A DNA stretch of 56,196 nucleotides from JAJTFW01 sp964534995 (GTDB taxonomy: Bacteria; Bacteroidota; Bacteroidia; AKYH767-A; OLB10). Where the stretch lies: NCBI GenBank assembly GCA_964534995.1, contig CAZHSC010000012.1, positions 1 to 56,196 on the forward strand, in the 5' to 3' direction. Below the pieces are notes generated by a model. The model made no database searches and was not told the origin of the DNA. It saw only the letters and a program-made list of their open reading frames with translations. This document shows, one piece after another, positions 35,693-44,377 of this stretch (position 1 is its first letter; each line of letters starts with the position of its first letter). Made by a program: the position numbers and the translations under genes.

Positions 35693-36046
35693 ATGAAGTA
35701 TCAAACATTCCTCTATCAAAAGTCAACCGTTTACGATGCCTGCTTAAAAGCATTGAAGAGAAGAGACTTTTTTGTATTGTCGGCCGACCCGCGAACCGGA
35801 AGTATCCATGCAATTACCGGCGACGGTTACCTCAGTCACAAAGTAGAAATGAGTATATCGATTGGTGAAATCACCTCTGATACTTCCTGCGTGCATTTAA
35901 ACCTGCAGCTTATCAAAAAAAGTTTTTTAAAACCATTTCATGAAAACCAATCTGAAGAAAAGTTCATGGACACCCTGTACAACTGTATCACTTTTGGAGC
36001 TGTTCAGTTCAAAGAGTTCTGCCAGCGAAGCATGAAAGCCGCCTGA
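35693..36046 (+). CDS. Conserved-looking hypothetical protein
   Basis: 117 residues, no signal peptide or membrane segment. Mixed alpha/beta composition: KSTVYDACLKALKRRDFFVLSADPRTGSIHAI at the start, a middle beta region (YLSHKVEMSISIGE, SCVHLNLQLIKKS) and a helical end (FMDTLYNCITFGAVQFKEF). The layout of 'helix, strand with FxVLSxDxxxGxI' resembles small YbjQ- or Tim44-like folds, but I cannot assign a family. It begins 12 bases after the remnant frame above, and no promoter was recognised. Confidence 0.7.
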   Translation: MKYQTFLYQKSTVYDACLKALKRRDFFVLSADPRTGSIHAITGDGYLSHKVEMSISIGEITSDTSCVHLNLQLIKKSFLKPFHENQSEEKFMDTLYNCITFGAVQFKEFCQRSMKAA

Positions 36047-36249
36047 TATTTTCAGTATTGTTTCTCTATAATCCACTTCAAACCGCCTTTTTGCTCTCTG
36101 AAATATTCCGCCCTGACGGGTCTGACGACGATCCTAGAGCTGATAAAAGCCCTACAGCTACGCTTCACCCTGCTCAGTGCACCGGTATAAACTGCAAGGT
36201 TAAATCTTCGAACATCTTGTTTTTCAAAATGTTCAATTACTTTCAGGTT

Positions 36250-36280
36250 TTTGTTGGAAAGGGTTTTATACATATTTTTG
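36250..36280 (+). promoter_or_regulatory. Textbook Bacteroidota promoter for the lipoprotein-ABC operon
   Basis: TTTG (36250-36253), a 19-base spacer, then TATTTTTG (36273-36280). Both boxes match consensus exactly. The ATG follows at 36297, giving a leader of about 10 bases. Confidence 0.75.
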
Positions 36281-36296
36281 TCAAAATCGCACTTAT

Positions 36297-37166
36297 ATGA
36301 AAAAAGTAGTAAGGGTTAGTTTCGCGTTGTGTTGCTTCGCTGCATTTTTAGTGAGCTCCTGTAAAAATACTTCCGACAATCAGGAAGGGGGTGCAGAAGA
36401 AATAGCTTTATCGGATTCAATGCGAATTGACTCCCTGGATCAGCAAAAGAAAGAACTGATCGATTTCAAATTCTTTACATCACTGGCCAATTTACCTTCT
36501 CCCTTTGAAGTGGTGAATGATTTGTCAAAATTTAAAGCTCCCTTCAATGGCGATTTGCTTAACCCTGCTTCCAACACTGACAAGTACCTGGTTTCGTTTA
36601 AAAAAGAGGTCAACTTTGGCGTGCTGGGTGTTGATCTTGCCTATATTAATTTTTACAATCAGAATCAGAAAACGGTGCAATATTTCCTGGCGGTGCAGGG
36701 ACTTGCCAAAGACCTGAATATTGAAAGTGTTTTTAATCAATACGCCGAAAGGTATCAGTCCAACTCGGACAATGAAGATTCCCTGGTTTCTATTGTGGAC
36801 AACATCTTCAATGAAACCGACGCGTACCTGCGAAACAATGACCGTTACCTGGTTGCCAGCCACATCATGGCCGGCGCCCTGATAGAGGTAAACTATTTAA
36901 GTTTAAACCTGATTAAACAGATTCCAAAAACCGCGGAGAATACTGTTTTGTACGAGAAAATTTACAATGAAAACCTGGGTATTTTTCACCTGATCAATCT
37001 TTACGAAGAATACACTGATAAAGATTCCAGGGCGCTTCTCGATAACATGAAGGCATACAAAAAGGACTATGATGCCATCATTAAATCGCCGGAAGACCTG
37101 ACTCCTGAAAATATTGATAAGGCCATTGTACTTATCAATAAACTCAGGAGCGGTTTGGTAAATTAA
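36297..37166 (+). CDS. Lipoprotein of unknown function, upstream of TerB-ABC exporter
   Basis: 289 residues with lipoprotein signal (CCFAAFLVSSC, lipidated cysteine near residue 22) and an acidic, low-complexity linker (NTSDNQEGGAEEIALSD). The remaining 240 residues are predominantly helical (VEVNYLSLNLIKQIPKTAENTVLYEKIYNENLG) without recognised domains. It stands 66 bases before the ABC protein gene, in the same direction and with no terminator between them, so the two form a likely operon. A role as periplasmic partner of that exporter is an inference from location. Confidence 0.82.
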   Translation: MKKVVRVSFALCCFAAFLVSSCKNTSDNQEGGAEEIALSDSMRIDSLDQQKKELIDFKFFTSLANLPSPFEVVNDLSKFKAPFNGDLLNPASNTDKYLVSFKKEVNFGVLGVDLAYINFYNQNQKTVQYFLAVQGLAKDLNIESVFNQYAERYQSNSDNEDSLVSIVDNIFNETDAYLRNNDRYLVASHIMAGALIEVNYLSLNLIKQIPKTAENTVLYEKIYNENLGIFHLINLYEEYTDKDSRALLDNMKAYKKDYDAIIKSPEDLTPENIDKAIVLINKLRSGLVN

Positions 37167-37232
37167 TTACCTTCACTTACTTTCCTGAGCCCTTGGTTTA
37201 CTGATGCGCGGGCCCACCCTTTACCACATACG

Positions 37233-40200
37233 ATGAGCGACAGTATATTAAGAGCTTTGATGCAGTTGTTTGCCATTGTTGCGAACACTGACGAAGTCGG
37301 CTACAAAGGCCGGGATATTGTTGAGCGCTTTTTGCGCCGGCAGCTGGCCAGTAGTTTCGTTGCACATTACCTCGGCATTTATGATGATTTTCTCAACAAA
37401 CTCAAGGGCAGCAGTGAAGAGGGCCGGGTAAGGAAAAGAACCTCCGTAAATTCAGTGAAGGTGTTGCGTATCTGCACTGAGATCAATAAGGAACTCGAGC
37501 AGAAGCAAAAAATCATCGTATTAATCCGGTTATTTGAATTCATTTATACTGCAGCGGGATCCATTGCCGAACAACACCGGGAATTTTTATCAACCGTAGC
37601 CGAAACTTTTGGCATTGAAAGCAGGGATGCCGGAAATATTTCCTCCCTGGTGAGCGGGGACATGGATACGGCCCTGACATACGCAGATAACTTTCTGGTC
37701 ATCGACAGGAACACCTCCCATGCTCTCCCTTGCCGACATCTGCAGCGCGAAGGGCTTTCCGGCAAACTGATCTTCCTTACCATCCATGATCCTTCGCTGA
37801 TGGTATTTACCTATACCGGAACGGATACTGTGGTAATGGATAGCCGTGAGATTACCCCCAACTCCGTCCAGGTATTTGAACCGGGTTCCCTGATAAAAAG
37901 CCCTAAATTTTCACCTGTTTACTATAACGATATCATCCATCACCTGAGTGATGACGGGGACCTGAAAAAACTTGTGTTTTCCGTTGAAAACCTGAACTAC
38001 CTTTTTAAAAACGGAAAAACCGGATTACATGATCTTACCTTCAGCACCACTTCAAAAAATCTGGTTGGCATCATGGGGAATAGTGGTGCCGGTAAAACCA
38101 CCCTGCTGAACCTGCTCAACGGAAGTGTAAAACCAAGCCGTGGAAAAATACTAGTGAATGGAAATGAAGTGTACTCCAATAAAAAACAACTCCGCGGCCT
38201 CATCGGAAACATACCGCAGGATGATTTGCTGATTGAAGAGCTCAGTGTTTTTCAAAACCTCTTTTACAGTTCGAAATTATTTTTTGGCGGTTTAACAGAT
38301 GAAGAGATTACCGTTAAAGTAAACCGCTGCCTGGAATCGCTGAAGTTACTTGAAATCAAAGACCTCCTCGTTGGCGACCCGCTCAATAAGTTTATCAGCG
38401 GCGGCCAGCGCAAGAGACTCAACATTGCCCTTGAACTTATCCGCGAGCCGGATATTCTTTTTGTTGATGAACCTACCTCGGGGCTCTCTTCGAATGACGC
38501 AGAAAATGTAATGGACCTGCTCAAGCAACTGACCTCATCGGGCAAACTAATCTTTGTTGTCATTCACCAGCCCTCCTCAGAAATCTTTAAGCTCTTTGAC
38601 CAGTTGCTGCTGCTCAATACCGGTGGTTACCCCGTTTACTTCGGCAACCCGGTAGATTCACTGAGCTATTTCAGGCAACAGATGAGTTTTGTGGATTTCG
38701 AATACAGTGAGTGCCCCGAATGCGGTAACATCAACCCGGAAGAAATTTTCAAGATGATGGAGTCAAAAACGGTGGATGAATACGGGCGTAATACCACACA
38801 ACGCAAACTGAATTCGGAAGACTGGTACCGGCTCTACAACACCCATTTTGTAAAGGAAACCGGTAAAAGTACTCCCCTGGGTGATACCGGCAATGGGGTG
38901 AAGGCGGTAAAAGTTTCCAATCCACTGGTGCAGTTTTTCGTATACTTTCAGAGAAATTTCTTTTCTAAAATCAATAACAGGCAATACCTGGCCATTACTT
39001 TACTGGAAGGACCCCTGCTTGCTTTCATTCTTGCATTGGCTTTGCGGTCGTATGAAAACGGAAAAGAATATTATTTCGGAAGCAATCCTAATATTCCTGT
39101 TTACATGTTCATCTGCACCATCGTTTCCCTGTTCCTGGGGCTTATTACGAGCGCGGAAGAAATTATACAAGATAAAAAAATACTGAAAAGGGAATCCTTC
39201 CTGCAGCTAAGCCGGAACAGCTACCTGTTTTCAAAAATACTTTTTCTGTTCTTCATCTCCGCCCTGCAGTCATTCTTGTATGTTATCACCGGAAACAACA
39301 TCCTTGAATTTCCCGGATTGTTTTCGGAGTATTTCTTCATGCTATTCTCTGTCTCCTGCTTTGGAAATTTACTCGGACTCAATATTTCTTCCGGCATGAA
39401 AACAAGGGTTGCCGTGTACATCCTGATTCCTTTTCTGGTAATTCCACAAATCATGCTCAGCGGGGTCATGGTAAAATTTGAAGACCTGAACCCCATGGTA
39501 GGTAACCCCTCCGGATCACCGTTAATCGGAAATATTATGGCCACACGATGGGCATACGAAGGACTCGCCGTGGAACAGTATCAGCACAATGCCTTTGAAA
39601 AAGCTTTTTTTGAAACCGAAAAAAAAGCCAACAATGCCTACTACCGGAAGAGTTTCTGGCTGCAGCACATGGAAAGCCAGGCTATGGTAGCGGAATCCCT
39701 CTTAAAGCAACCCCATCCTGATCCGGATTCACTGGCCGCGCTGAACGTTTTTTTTACCAGTGAGTGGAGCCAATTGCAACGCGAATTCCCTGCCTTCAGT
39801 CCGACCAGGTCCGGGTACAGGGATTTAAAAGCAGACAAATTAAAATATCTGGAAGACCTGCGGCTGCGGCTGGACTCTGTAAAAAAATACCTGACCGAAG
39901 CCTACAACAGCGCCAACGAAGAAAAAGACCGTATTACCGGTTTACTGGCAGGAAAGATGGGATCTGCCGAAAAGTATATGGAGTTTAAAAGAAAGAACCA
40001 CAATGAAAAACTGGAAGACTTCGTATTAAATTTAAATGATGTGGATAACCAGGCGGTGATTGCCGACAACAAAATCGTAAGGAGGTTCAAGCCGGTATTT
40101 GCGAGTACCTATACTGACAGTTTCTTTTCCTCACCCTTTTATTCGCACAGTAAATCATGGTTTGGCAGCCTCATGTCTACCTTCAGTTATAACATCATCA

Positions 40201-40274
40201 TCATCTGGTGTATGACGATACTCCTGTATATTACCCTTTACAAAGACCTTTTGCGCAGGCTTTTCGAAAAATAA
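37233..40274 (+). CDS. ABCG-type ABC transporter with N-terminal TerB-like domain
   Basis: 1013-residue fusion. Residues 1-130 look TerB-like (LMQLFAIVANTDEVGYKGRDIVERFL, then EHREFLSTVAETFGI-type helices); a middle beta region (about 145-235) may be FHA-like or novel. The ABC domain follows: Walker A GNSGAGKTT near 282, signature ISGGQRKRLNIAL near 388, Walker B ILFVDEPTSGLS near 409 and H-loop His near 444. A short cysteine motif (CPECGNINPEE) lies near 493. From about 570 on are five to six membrane segments of the ABC-2/ABCG kind, and a large soluble loop (780-950, charged helices) precedes the last membrane span and KDLLRRLFEK. This order (NBD before TMD, with an extracytosolic loop) resembles eukaryotic ABCG half-transporters. 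Substrate unknown. Confidence 0.88.
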   Translation: MSDSILRALMQLFAIVANTDEVGYKGRDIVERFLRRQLASSFVAHYLGIYDDFLNKLKGSSEEGRVRKRTSVNSVKVLRICTEINKELEQKQKIIVLIRLFEFIYTAAGSIAEQHREFLSTVAETFGIESRDAGNISSLVSGDMDTALTYADNFLVIDRNTSHALPCRHLQREGLSGKLIFLTIHDPSLMVFTYTGTDTVVMDSREITPNSVQVFEPGSLIKSPKFSPVYYNDIIHHLSDDGDLKKLVFSVENLNYLFKNGKTGLHDLTFSTTSKNLVGIMGNSGAGKTTLLNLLNGSVKPSRGKILVNGNEVYSNKKQLRGLIGNIPQDDLLIEELSVFQNLFYSSKLFFGGLTDEEITVKVNRCLESLKLLEIKDLLVGDPLNKFISGGQRKRLNIALELIREPDILFVDEPTSGLSSNDAENVMDLLKQLTSSGKLIFVVIHQPSSEIFKLFDQLLLLNTGGYPVYFGNPVDSLSYFRQQMSFVDFEYSECPECGNINPEEIFKMMESKTVDEYGRNTTQRKLNSEDWYRLYNTHFVKETGKSTPLGDTGNGVKAVKVSNPLVQFFVYFQRNFFSKINNRQYLAITLLEGPLLAFILALALRSYENGKEYYFGSNPNIPVYMFICTIVSLFLGLITSAEEIIQDKKILKRESFLQLSRNSYLFSKILFLFFISALQSFLYVITGNNILEFPGLFSEYFFMLFSVSCFGNLLGLNISSGMKTRVAVYILIPFLVIPQIMLSGVMVKFEDLNPMVGNPSGSPLIGNIMATRWAYEGLAVEQYQHNAFEKAFFETEKKANNAYYRKSFWLQHMESQAMVAESLLKQPHPDPDSLAALNVFFTSEWSQLQREFPAFSPTRSGYRDLKADKLKYLEDLRLRLDSVKKYLTEAYNSANEEKDRITGLLAGKMGSAEKYMEFKRKNHNEKLEDFVLNLNDVDNQAVIADNKIVRRFKPVFASTYTDSFFSSPFYSHSKSWFGSLMSTFSYNIIIIWCMTILLYITLYKDLLRRLFEK

Positions 40275-40280
40275 AAAAAA

Positions 40281-40661
40281 CTAAATGCAAATCAACTGAA
40301 AGGGAATGTCTACCAGGGCGTCATAATCCTGTCCGGCCTCCATCATATCCTCATCATCGGCTTCGTAATGCCATTTCACTACCACTTCACTCTTACCTGA
40401 ACTTTTCAAAGACTCCAACTTACGCAAGACGTCGAGTAAACACTTGGAGGAACTGGTATTAAAATACTCCAGAATGATCCTGGTTTCTGTTTTTGGAGGC
40501 GGATTCAGAAAATAGGTATCCATCCAGCTGAAAAGGGGCTGGTAAAACTCAATTGAATTTTCCGGGATCGATTTTCCGGAAATTTCAATGATCCCTTCCC
40601 GTGCTATAAGTTTTACCTCGGGAGTTTTATTGGTACCGGCAATTATTAAATCTTCAACCAT
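40281..40661 (-). CDS. siaC: SiaC-family regulatory phosphoprotein
   Basis: 126 residues matching the SiaC (DUF1987) family: KTPEVKLIAREGIIEISGKSIPEN, then FYQPLFSWMDTYF and the conserved EYFNTSSSKCLLDVL. In Pseudomonas aeruginosa the equivalent threonine (Thr68) is phosphorylated by SiaB and dephosphorylated by SiaA; here Thr69 is the predicted site. It ends 6 bases from the end of the ABC transporter gene (convergent) and starts 12 bases after siaB. No SiaD-like diguanylate cyclase is present in the window, so its downstream target must differ. Confidence 0.9.
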   Translation of the reverse strand: MVEDLIIAGTNKTPEVKLIAREGIIEISGKSIPENSIEFYQPLFSWMDTYFLNPPPKTETRIILEYFNTSSSKCLLDVLRKLESLKSSGKSEVVVKWHYEADDEDMMEAGQDYDALVDIPFQLICI

Positions 40662-40673
40662 TCTATATTATAA

Positions 40674-41234
40674 TTAATTAACAACTACGGAGAGTGTAAA
40701 GAATGAAAGTACATCCGATATTTTTTCAAAGTCATACTGCATCCGGCCCCCTGATTTACGCGCTATTTCGATCATCCCCAGGCCGGCCCCGCCCTTGTCG
40801 GATAACTCCGTTGAACCGAGGGTTTCAAGATAATGCGCCTTCAACTCTACGGGGTTCATTGCATTGATTCGGTCAATTTTTCCTTTCAGCAATTCAGCAT
40901 TAGCATTGAGTATGAAGTTACCCGTATACACCCTGTAACTTCCTTCCCGCCCTTTCGCGATTATAAATATAGCGCCTCCGGCATACTCGCTTCCAAGGTC
41001 GCCATTCGCAATCTGCAGTGACTCCATATGGTGGTACATGTTCTGAAGGCATTCCACCAATACACTGTAGAACTTCTTTTTACGACGGATATCTTCATTG
41101 TCATTCTCAATCCGCATCTCCATGATCTGATAGACGGAGGACAGAAGTTCTTTGGTAACATCTCCTTTAAAAGAAAGAATAATTTCTTCCTTCTCCATGT
41201 TCCGGTAAATATCGTAGAGATTAAGTTTTGACAT
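40674..41234 (-). CDS. siaB: SiaB-family protein kinase
   Basis: 186 residues from the ATG at 41234; a TTG at 41255 is also open, but it nearly touches a -7 element at 41257-41264 and is less likely. It belongs to the SiaB (DUF6272) group of GHKL-fold kinases: N-box ECLQNMYHH at 61-69 and G-box DKGGAGLGM at 146-154. In Pseudomonas, SiaB phosphorylates SiaC. First gene of a two-gene transcript with siaC. It diverges from the phosphatase gene at 41674, as expected if kinase and phosphatase are regulated together. Confidence 0.88.
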   Translation of the reverse strand: MSKLNLYDIYRNMEKEEIILSFKGDVTKELLSSVYQIMEMRIENDNEDIRRKKKFYSVLVECLQNMYHHMESLQIANGDLGSEYAGGAIFIIAKGREGSYRVYTGNFILNANAELLKGKIDRINAMNPVELKAHYLETLGSTELSDKGGAGLGMIEIARKSGGRMQYDFEKISDVLSFFTLSVVVN

Positions 41235-41673
41235 CAATGCCGCTGTAATTGCCAACCAAAAATACTACTTAATCCTGAGATCTGCATATAAAAGCATGGC
41301 ATCAACAGTAAAAAGAATTCCCCCTTATTTCACTGTATGACAGTCATTTATAAACTCAATGATTGTAAAGTATTTCCTACGACCCAAACCGTATTCATTA
41401 CAAGATGTAAAAAAGGTCATGCACTTAAGCGGCCTTCTTTTCAGAAATACAGGCGGCTATTCCTCTTTCAAAAAATATCCGCGAAATAAAAATTTTAGGA
41501 AACAAGAGGTAATTTTTTCTATTTTCAACCAATAATTATTTGTAAACGCAGCATGGACTTCTACTGTATCCGCAATAAGCAGTCACCCATGCGGTACGTG
41601 GACGGTGCTGCTTTACCTCTCACCCTTGCCTAATGGTGCCCCTGTGATTAATTCATACATTTTGCTTTTTCAA
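41235..41673. other. Divergent intergenic region between siaB and the phosphatase gene
   Basis: 439 bases without a convincing gene. It should hold promoters for both directions. A TATTTTTG element (41257-41264, minus strand) lies 22 bases before the siaB ATG. On the plus strand, near-match ATTATTTG at about 41536-41543 is the only weak candidate for the phosphatase gene, implying a longer leader. Confidence 0.5.
41257..41264 (-). promoter_or_regulatory. -7 promoter element upstream of siaB
   Basis: TATTTTTG on the minus strand, 22 bases before the siaB ATG. Confidence 0.5.
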
Positions 41674-43887
41674 ATGATTGTTATGCCGGTCAGAAAACAG
41701 TACACAGAAATAGTATCCTGCGCAAAACAATTTTCGCTGGTCATCATTACCGGTTTATTATGTATCCTTTGCAGCGCAAAGACCGCCTTTCCGGAAAAAA
41801 ACAATATACAGTACATTGGCAAGATACCTCAGAAAGCGCTGCAGCCAGGGCAGGATACCATCCGTCACTTTGACCTTTTTTACAAATATCACTGGGACAT
41901 TGAATTTTTTAATGAAGAAGGAAATAAGAAAACATACGCCACCAATCGCTGGGATACCATTTCAGAACCGGTAGATTTTAAAGCGGTCAAAGCGGTCTAC
42001 AGCGCTACTTTTCACGTCAGGCCTTCTTTGTTGCATACCATTTATTCCCTGCGTTACCAGGCCAATGGCTCCATGCTTCTCACCCTGAACGGAGAGCGTT
42101 TAGTGGCCACCGGAAAATTTGCGGACAATAACGACCGGGAATCAACGAAAACTGAACAGGACAACTTTGCAAACATCGTTTTTAATGACACGCTTCTTAC
42201 TTTGCGGGCGGAATACTATCCGGCACCCGACGACTATGAATTTGAGCTGACCCTCGGACAGAGAAAGTGGTCGGAAGAAATCCTGAAATACAGGAAGGAA
42301 TCAGCGGAGGATTCCTTTGCCCTGGGCTTTTACTACCTCGCCTTCGGAATTGTATTCCTGCTTCTGTTTCTCTTCTACAATGTAATCAGTGAAAATTTAT
42401 ACTTTGCTTCCTTTTGCATCATGGCGTCACTGGCATTTCTCGCGGATGTTATTCCGCTGTCTCTGCCGGGAAATATCGAGGGCTTCTTCTTCATTTTCGC
42501 CATAGAATTTCTTTCCATGTTTTTTGCAAAAATTCTGCTCAATAAGGAAAAATCAAAAGTCCCTTTGTTAATGCTCCTGGGTCTTTTCGTTGTTGCGAAT
42601 CTCCCCTTTACCAAAATATATTTATCATCCAGCCATATCAACTTAAGCGTTGACGGAAGTTCGAACATCCTGTTGTGGATCGTTGTACTGCTCATCATCA
42701 CCGTAATTTTCTACACCCTGTTTAATGCCTTATATTACCTGGTGCAGGGCTTCGGGCAGAAACGCTGGGAAGCCAGAACCATCGTGTATGTTTGCTCCGG
42801 CGCCACCCTGTTGTTCATTATCAATATTGTTCTTGCAACCAATTTAACACCTGGTAATGGTGATCAGGTGGAACGGGTTATCCGCTACCTTGCCAACATC
42901 GCCTTCTGTACTTATCCCCTTTCCGCCGCCATTGTTTTAGGACGAAAAAACGGACATAACCAGAAACAACTGCTCAACCTGATTCATTCCATTCAAAAGT
43001 TGTCGGAAGAAAACCTGCAGACAGAAATAGAAAAAAAGCGCATCCTCGAAGGGCAGAAACTCGAACTGGAAAAGAAAGTACTGGAACGTACCAAAGAAGT
43101 AATGCTGCAGAAAGAAGAAATTGAGATCAAGAATAAATCCATTACGGACAACCTGAACTACGCGAAGCGGATACAATCCGCCATCCTGCCCAACACCGAA
43201 TTGATTCATAAATCATTCAGAGAGTCTTTTATCATTTATTACCCGAAGGATATCGTGAGCGGCGATTTTTACGCCTTCGCGGAAAAAGGAAAACGTACCC
43301 TGATTGTTGCGGGCGACTGTACCGGCCATGGTGTTTCGGGCGCTTTCATGAGCATGATAGGGGTGTCATTGATAAACAGGCTGATTCTTGAAAACAACAT
43401 GGTGGAACCCGATGTGATTTTAAATAACCTGAACAGTGCTGTTATAGAAACCTTCCGTCAGAGCGAAAGCGACTCCAATGATGGCATGGATGTAGCCGTA
43501 TGCTCATTCGACCTTGCCGCTAATCAACTTTATTTCGCGGGTGCCAACAGGCCTTTGTGGCTGGTTCGCGATCATGAAATTACCGTTATTCAACCTGACA
43601 AATTTCCTATCGGAGGATTGCAGGTAGCAGCAAACAGACAGTTTAACAGCAGCAGCATCTCTTTACAGAAAAACGACGCCATCTATATATTTACGGATGG
43701 CTATGCGGACCAGTTTGGCGGTGAGAAAGGCAAGAAAATGATGACCGCCAAACTCAGGGAAAAACTTCTGTCCATTCAGGGAAAGAGTATGAAAGAACAG
43801 GAGCAGGACTTAAAAGCCCATTTTACCGCCTGGAAGGGGAATCATGAACAAGTGGATGATGTGCTGGTTATTGGCATACGGATATGA
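41674..43887 (+). CDS. Membrane-bound SpoIIE/PP2C-type serine phosphatase (SiaA-like) with 7TM sensor
   Basis: 737 residues from the ATG at 41674; the GTG at 41605 and the ATG at 41683 are alternatives. An N-terminal signal or anchor (FSLVIITGLLCILC) leads to an extracytosolic beta domain. About seven membrane segments follow (FYYLAFGIVFLLLFLFY, then FFFIFAIEFLSMFFAKIL and others), matching the 7TMR-DISM sensor arrangement. A coiled-coil linker (KKRILEGQKLELEKKVLERT) joins it to a SpoIIE-type phosphatase domain with metal-site motifs SGDFYAF (about 530), AGDCTGHGVSGAFMSMIG (about 547), IFTDGYADQFGG (about 673) and EQVDDVLVIGI. By analogy to SiaA it would dephosphorylate SiaC at Thr69. The sensed signal is unknown. 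Confidence 0.9.
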   Translation: MIVMPVRKQYTEIVSCAKQFSLVIITGLLCILCSAKTAFPEKNNIQYIGKIPQKALQPGQDTIRHFDLFYKYHWDIEFFNEEGNKKTYATNRWDTISEPVDFKAVKAVYSATFHVRPSLLHTIYSLRYQANGSMLLTLNGERLVATGKFADNNDRESTKTEQDNFANIVFNDTLLTLRAEYYPAPDDYEFELTLGQRKWSEEILKYRKESAEDSFALGFYYLAFGIVFLLLFLFYNVISENLYFASFCIMASLAFLADVIPLSLPGNIEGFFFIFAIEFLSMFFAKILLNKEKSKVPLLMLLGLFVVANLPFTKIYLSSSHINLSVDGSSNILLWIVVLLIITVIFYTLFNALYYLVQGFGQKRWEARTIVYVCSGATLLFIINIVLATNLTPGNGDQVERVIRYLANIAFCTYPLSAAIVLGRKNGHNQKQLLNLIHSIQKLSEENLQTEIEKKRILEGQKLELEKKVLERTKEVMLQKEEIEIKNKSITDNLNYAKRIQSAILPNTELIHKSFRESFIIYYPKDIVSGDFYAFAEKGKRTLIVAGDCTGHGVSGAFMSMIGVSLINRLILENNMVEPDVILNNLNSAVIETFRQSESDSNDGMDVAVCSFDLAANQLYFAGANRPLWLVRDHEITVIQPDKFPIGGLQVAANRQFNSSSISLQKNDAIYIFTDGYADQFGGEKGKKMMTAKLREKLLSIQGKSMKEQEQDLKAHFTAWKGNHEQVDDVLVIGIRI

Positions 43888-44377
43888 TGTTTCATTCATG
43901 TCTGTTTCACCCGCTGACCCCGTTCCGGTTATTCCTATTTTTCACTTAAAATAAAAAAGTCACGTACGTATCGGATTAAAAAATATACCAACCTGGAATT
44001 CCGCTATGCGGCACCGGTATATTACTATTTTTATTTACAAAGCGGATGAACGGAAAATTTCCAAAACGACCATGCACCATTTTCCTGATATACAAATAAT
44101 ACAATTTTATCCTTATACTTGCAAAAAACCGGTGAATCAGAATGACATATAAACTTTTCATCATATTTTGTAAGGGCCCGGCTTAAAACAAGCGGCTGTT
44201 ATCTTATTGATTTACAATATATATTACAATAATAATATTTACATGATATTTTCTTTACCAAAAAACCTCGCATACATTCAACTATTTTTAAGTACCTTAA
44301 TCAGCTATTACAGGCGGGATTGTTTCCATGTGCCGAATTAATAACATTAAATTTCTACCTCTTTAATATAAATAACA
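43888..44377. other. A/T-rich intergenic region with a bipartite hairpin
   Basis: 490 bases with no gene. A long stem-loop lies at 43982-44023: outer arms AATATACC/GGTATATT and an inner CCGC-TAT-GCGG hairpin. No T-tract follows on either strand, though the outer region is A/T-rich. It may be a weak terminator or structural RNA. No exact TAnnTTTG box was found before the next gene (44378). Confidence 0.4.

Noticed and set aside
36052..36273. 73-codon minus-strand frame in the gap before the lipoprotein gene
   Set aside because: Rich in Arg and protein-like in places (VKRSCRAFISS, FREQKGGLKW), but no domain, no start signal, and it overlaps the excellent promoter at 36250-36280. Possibly a relic; not enough to call a gene.
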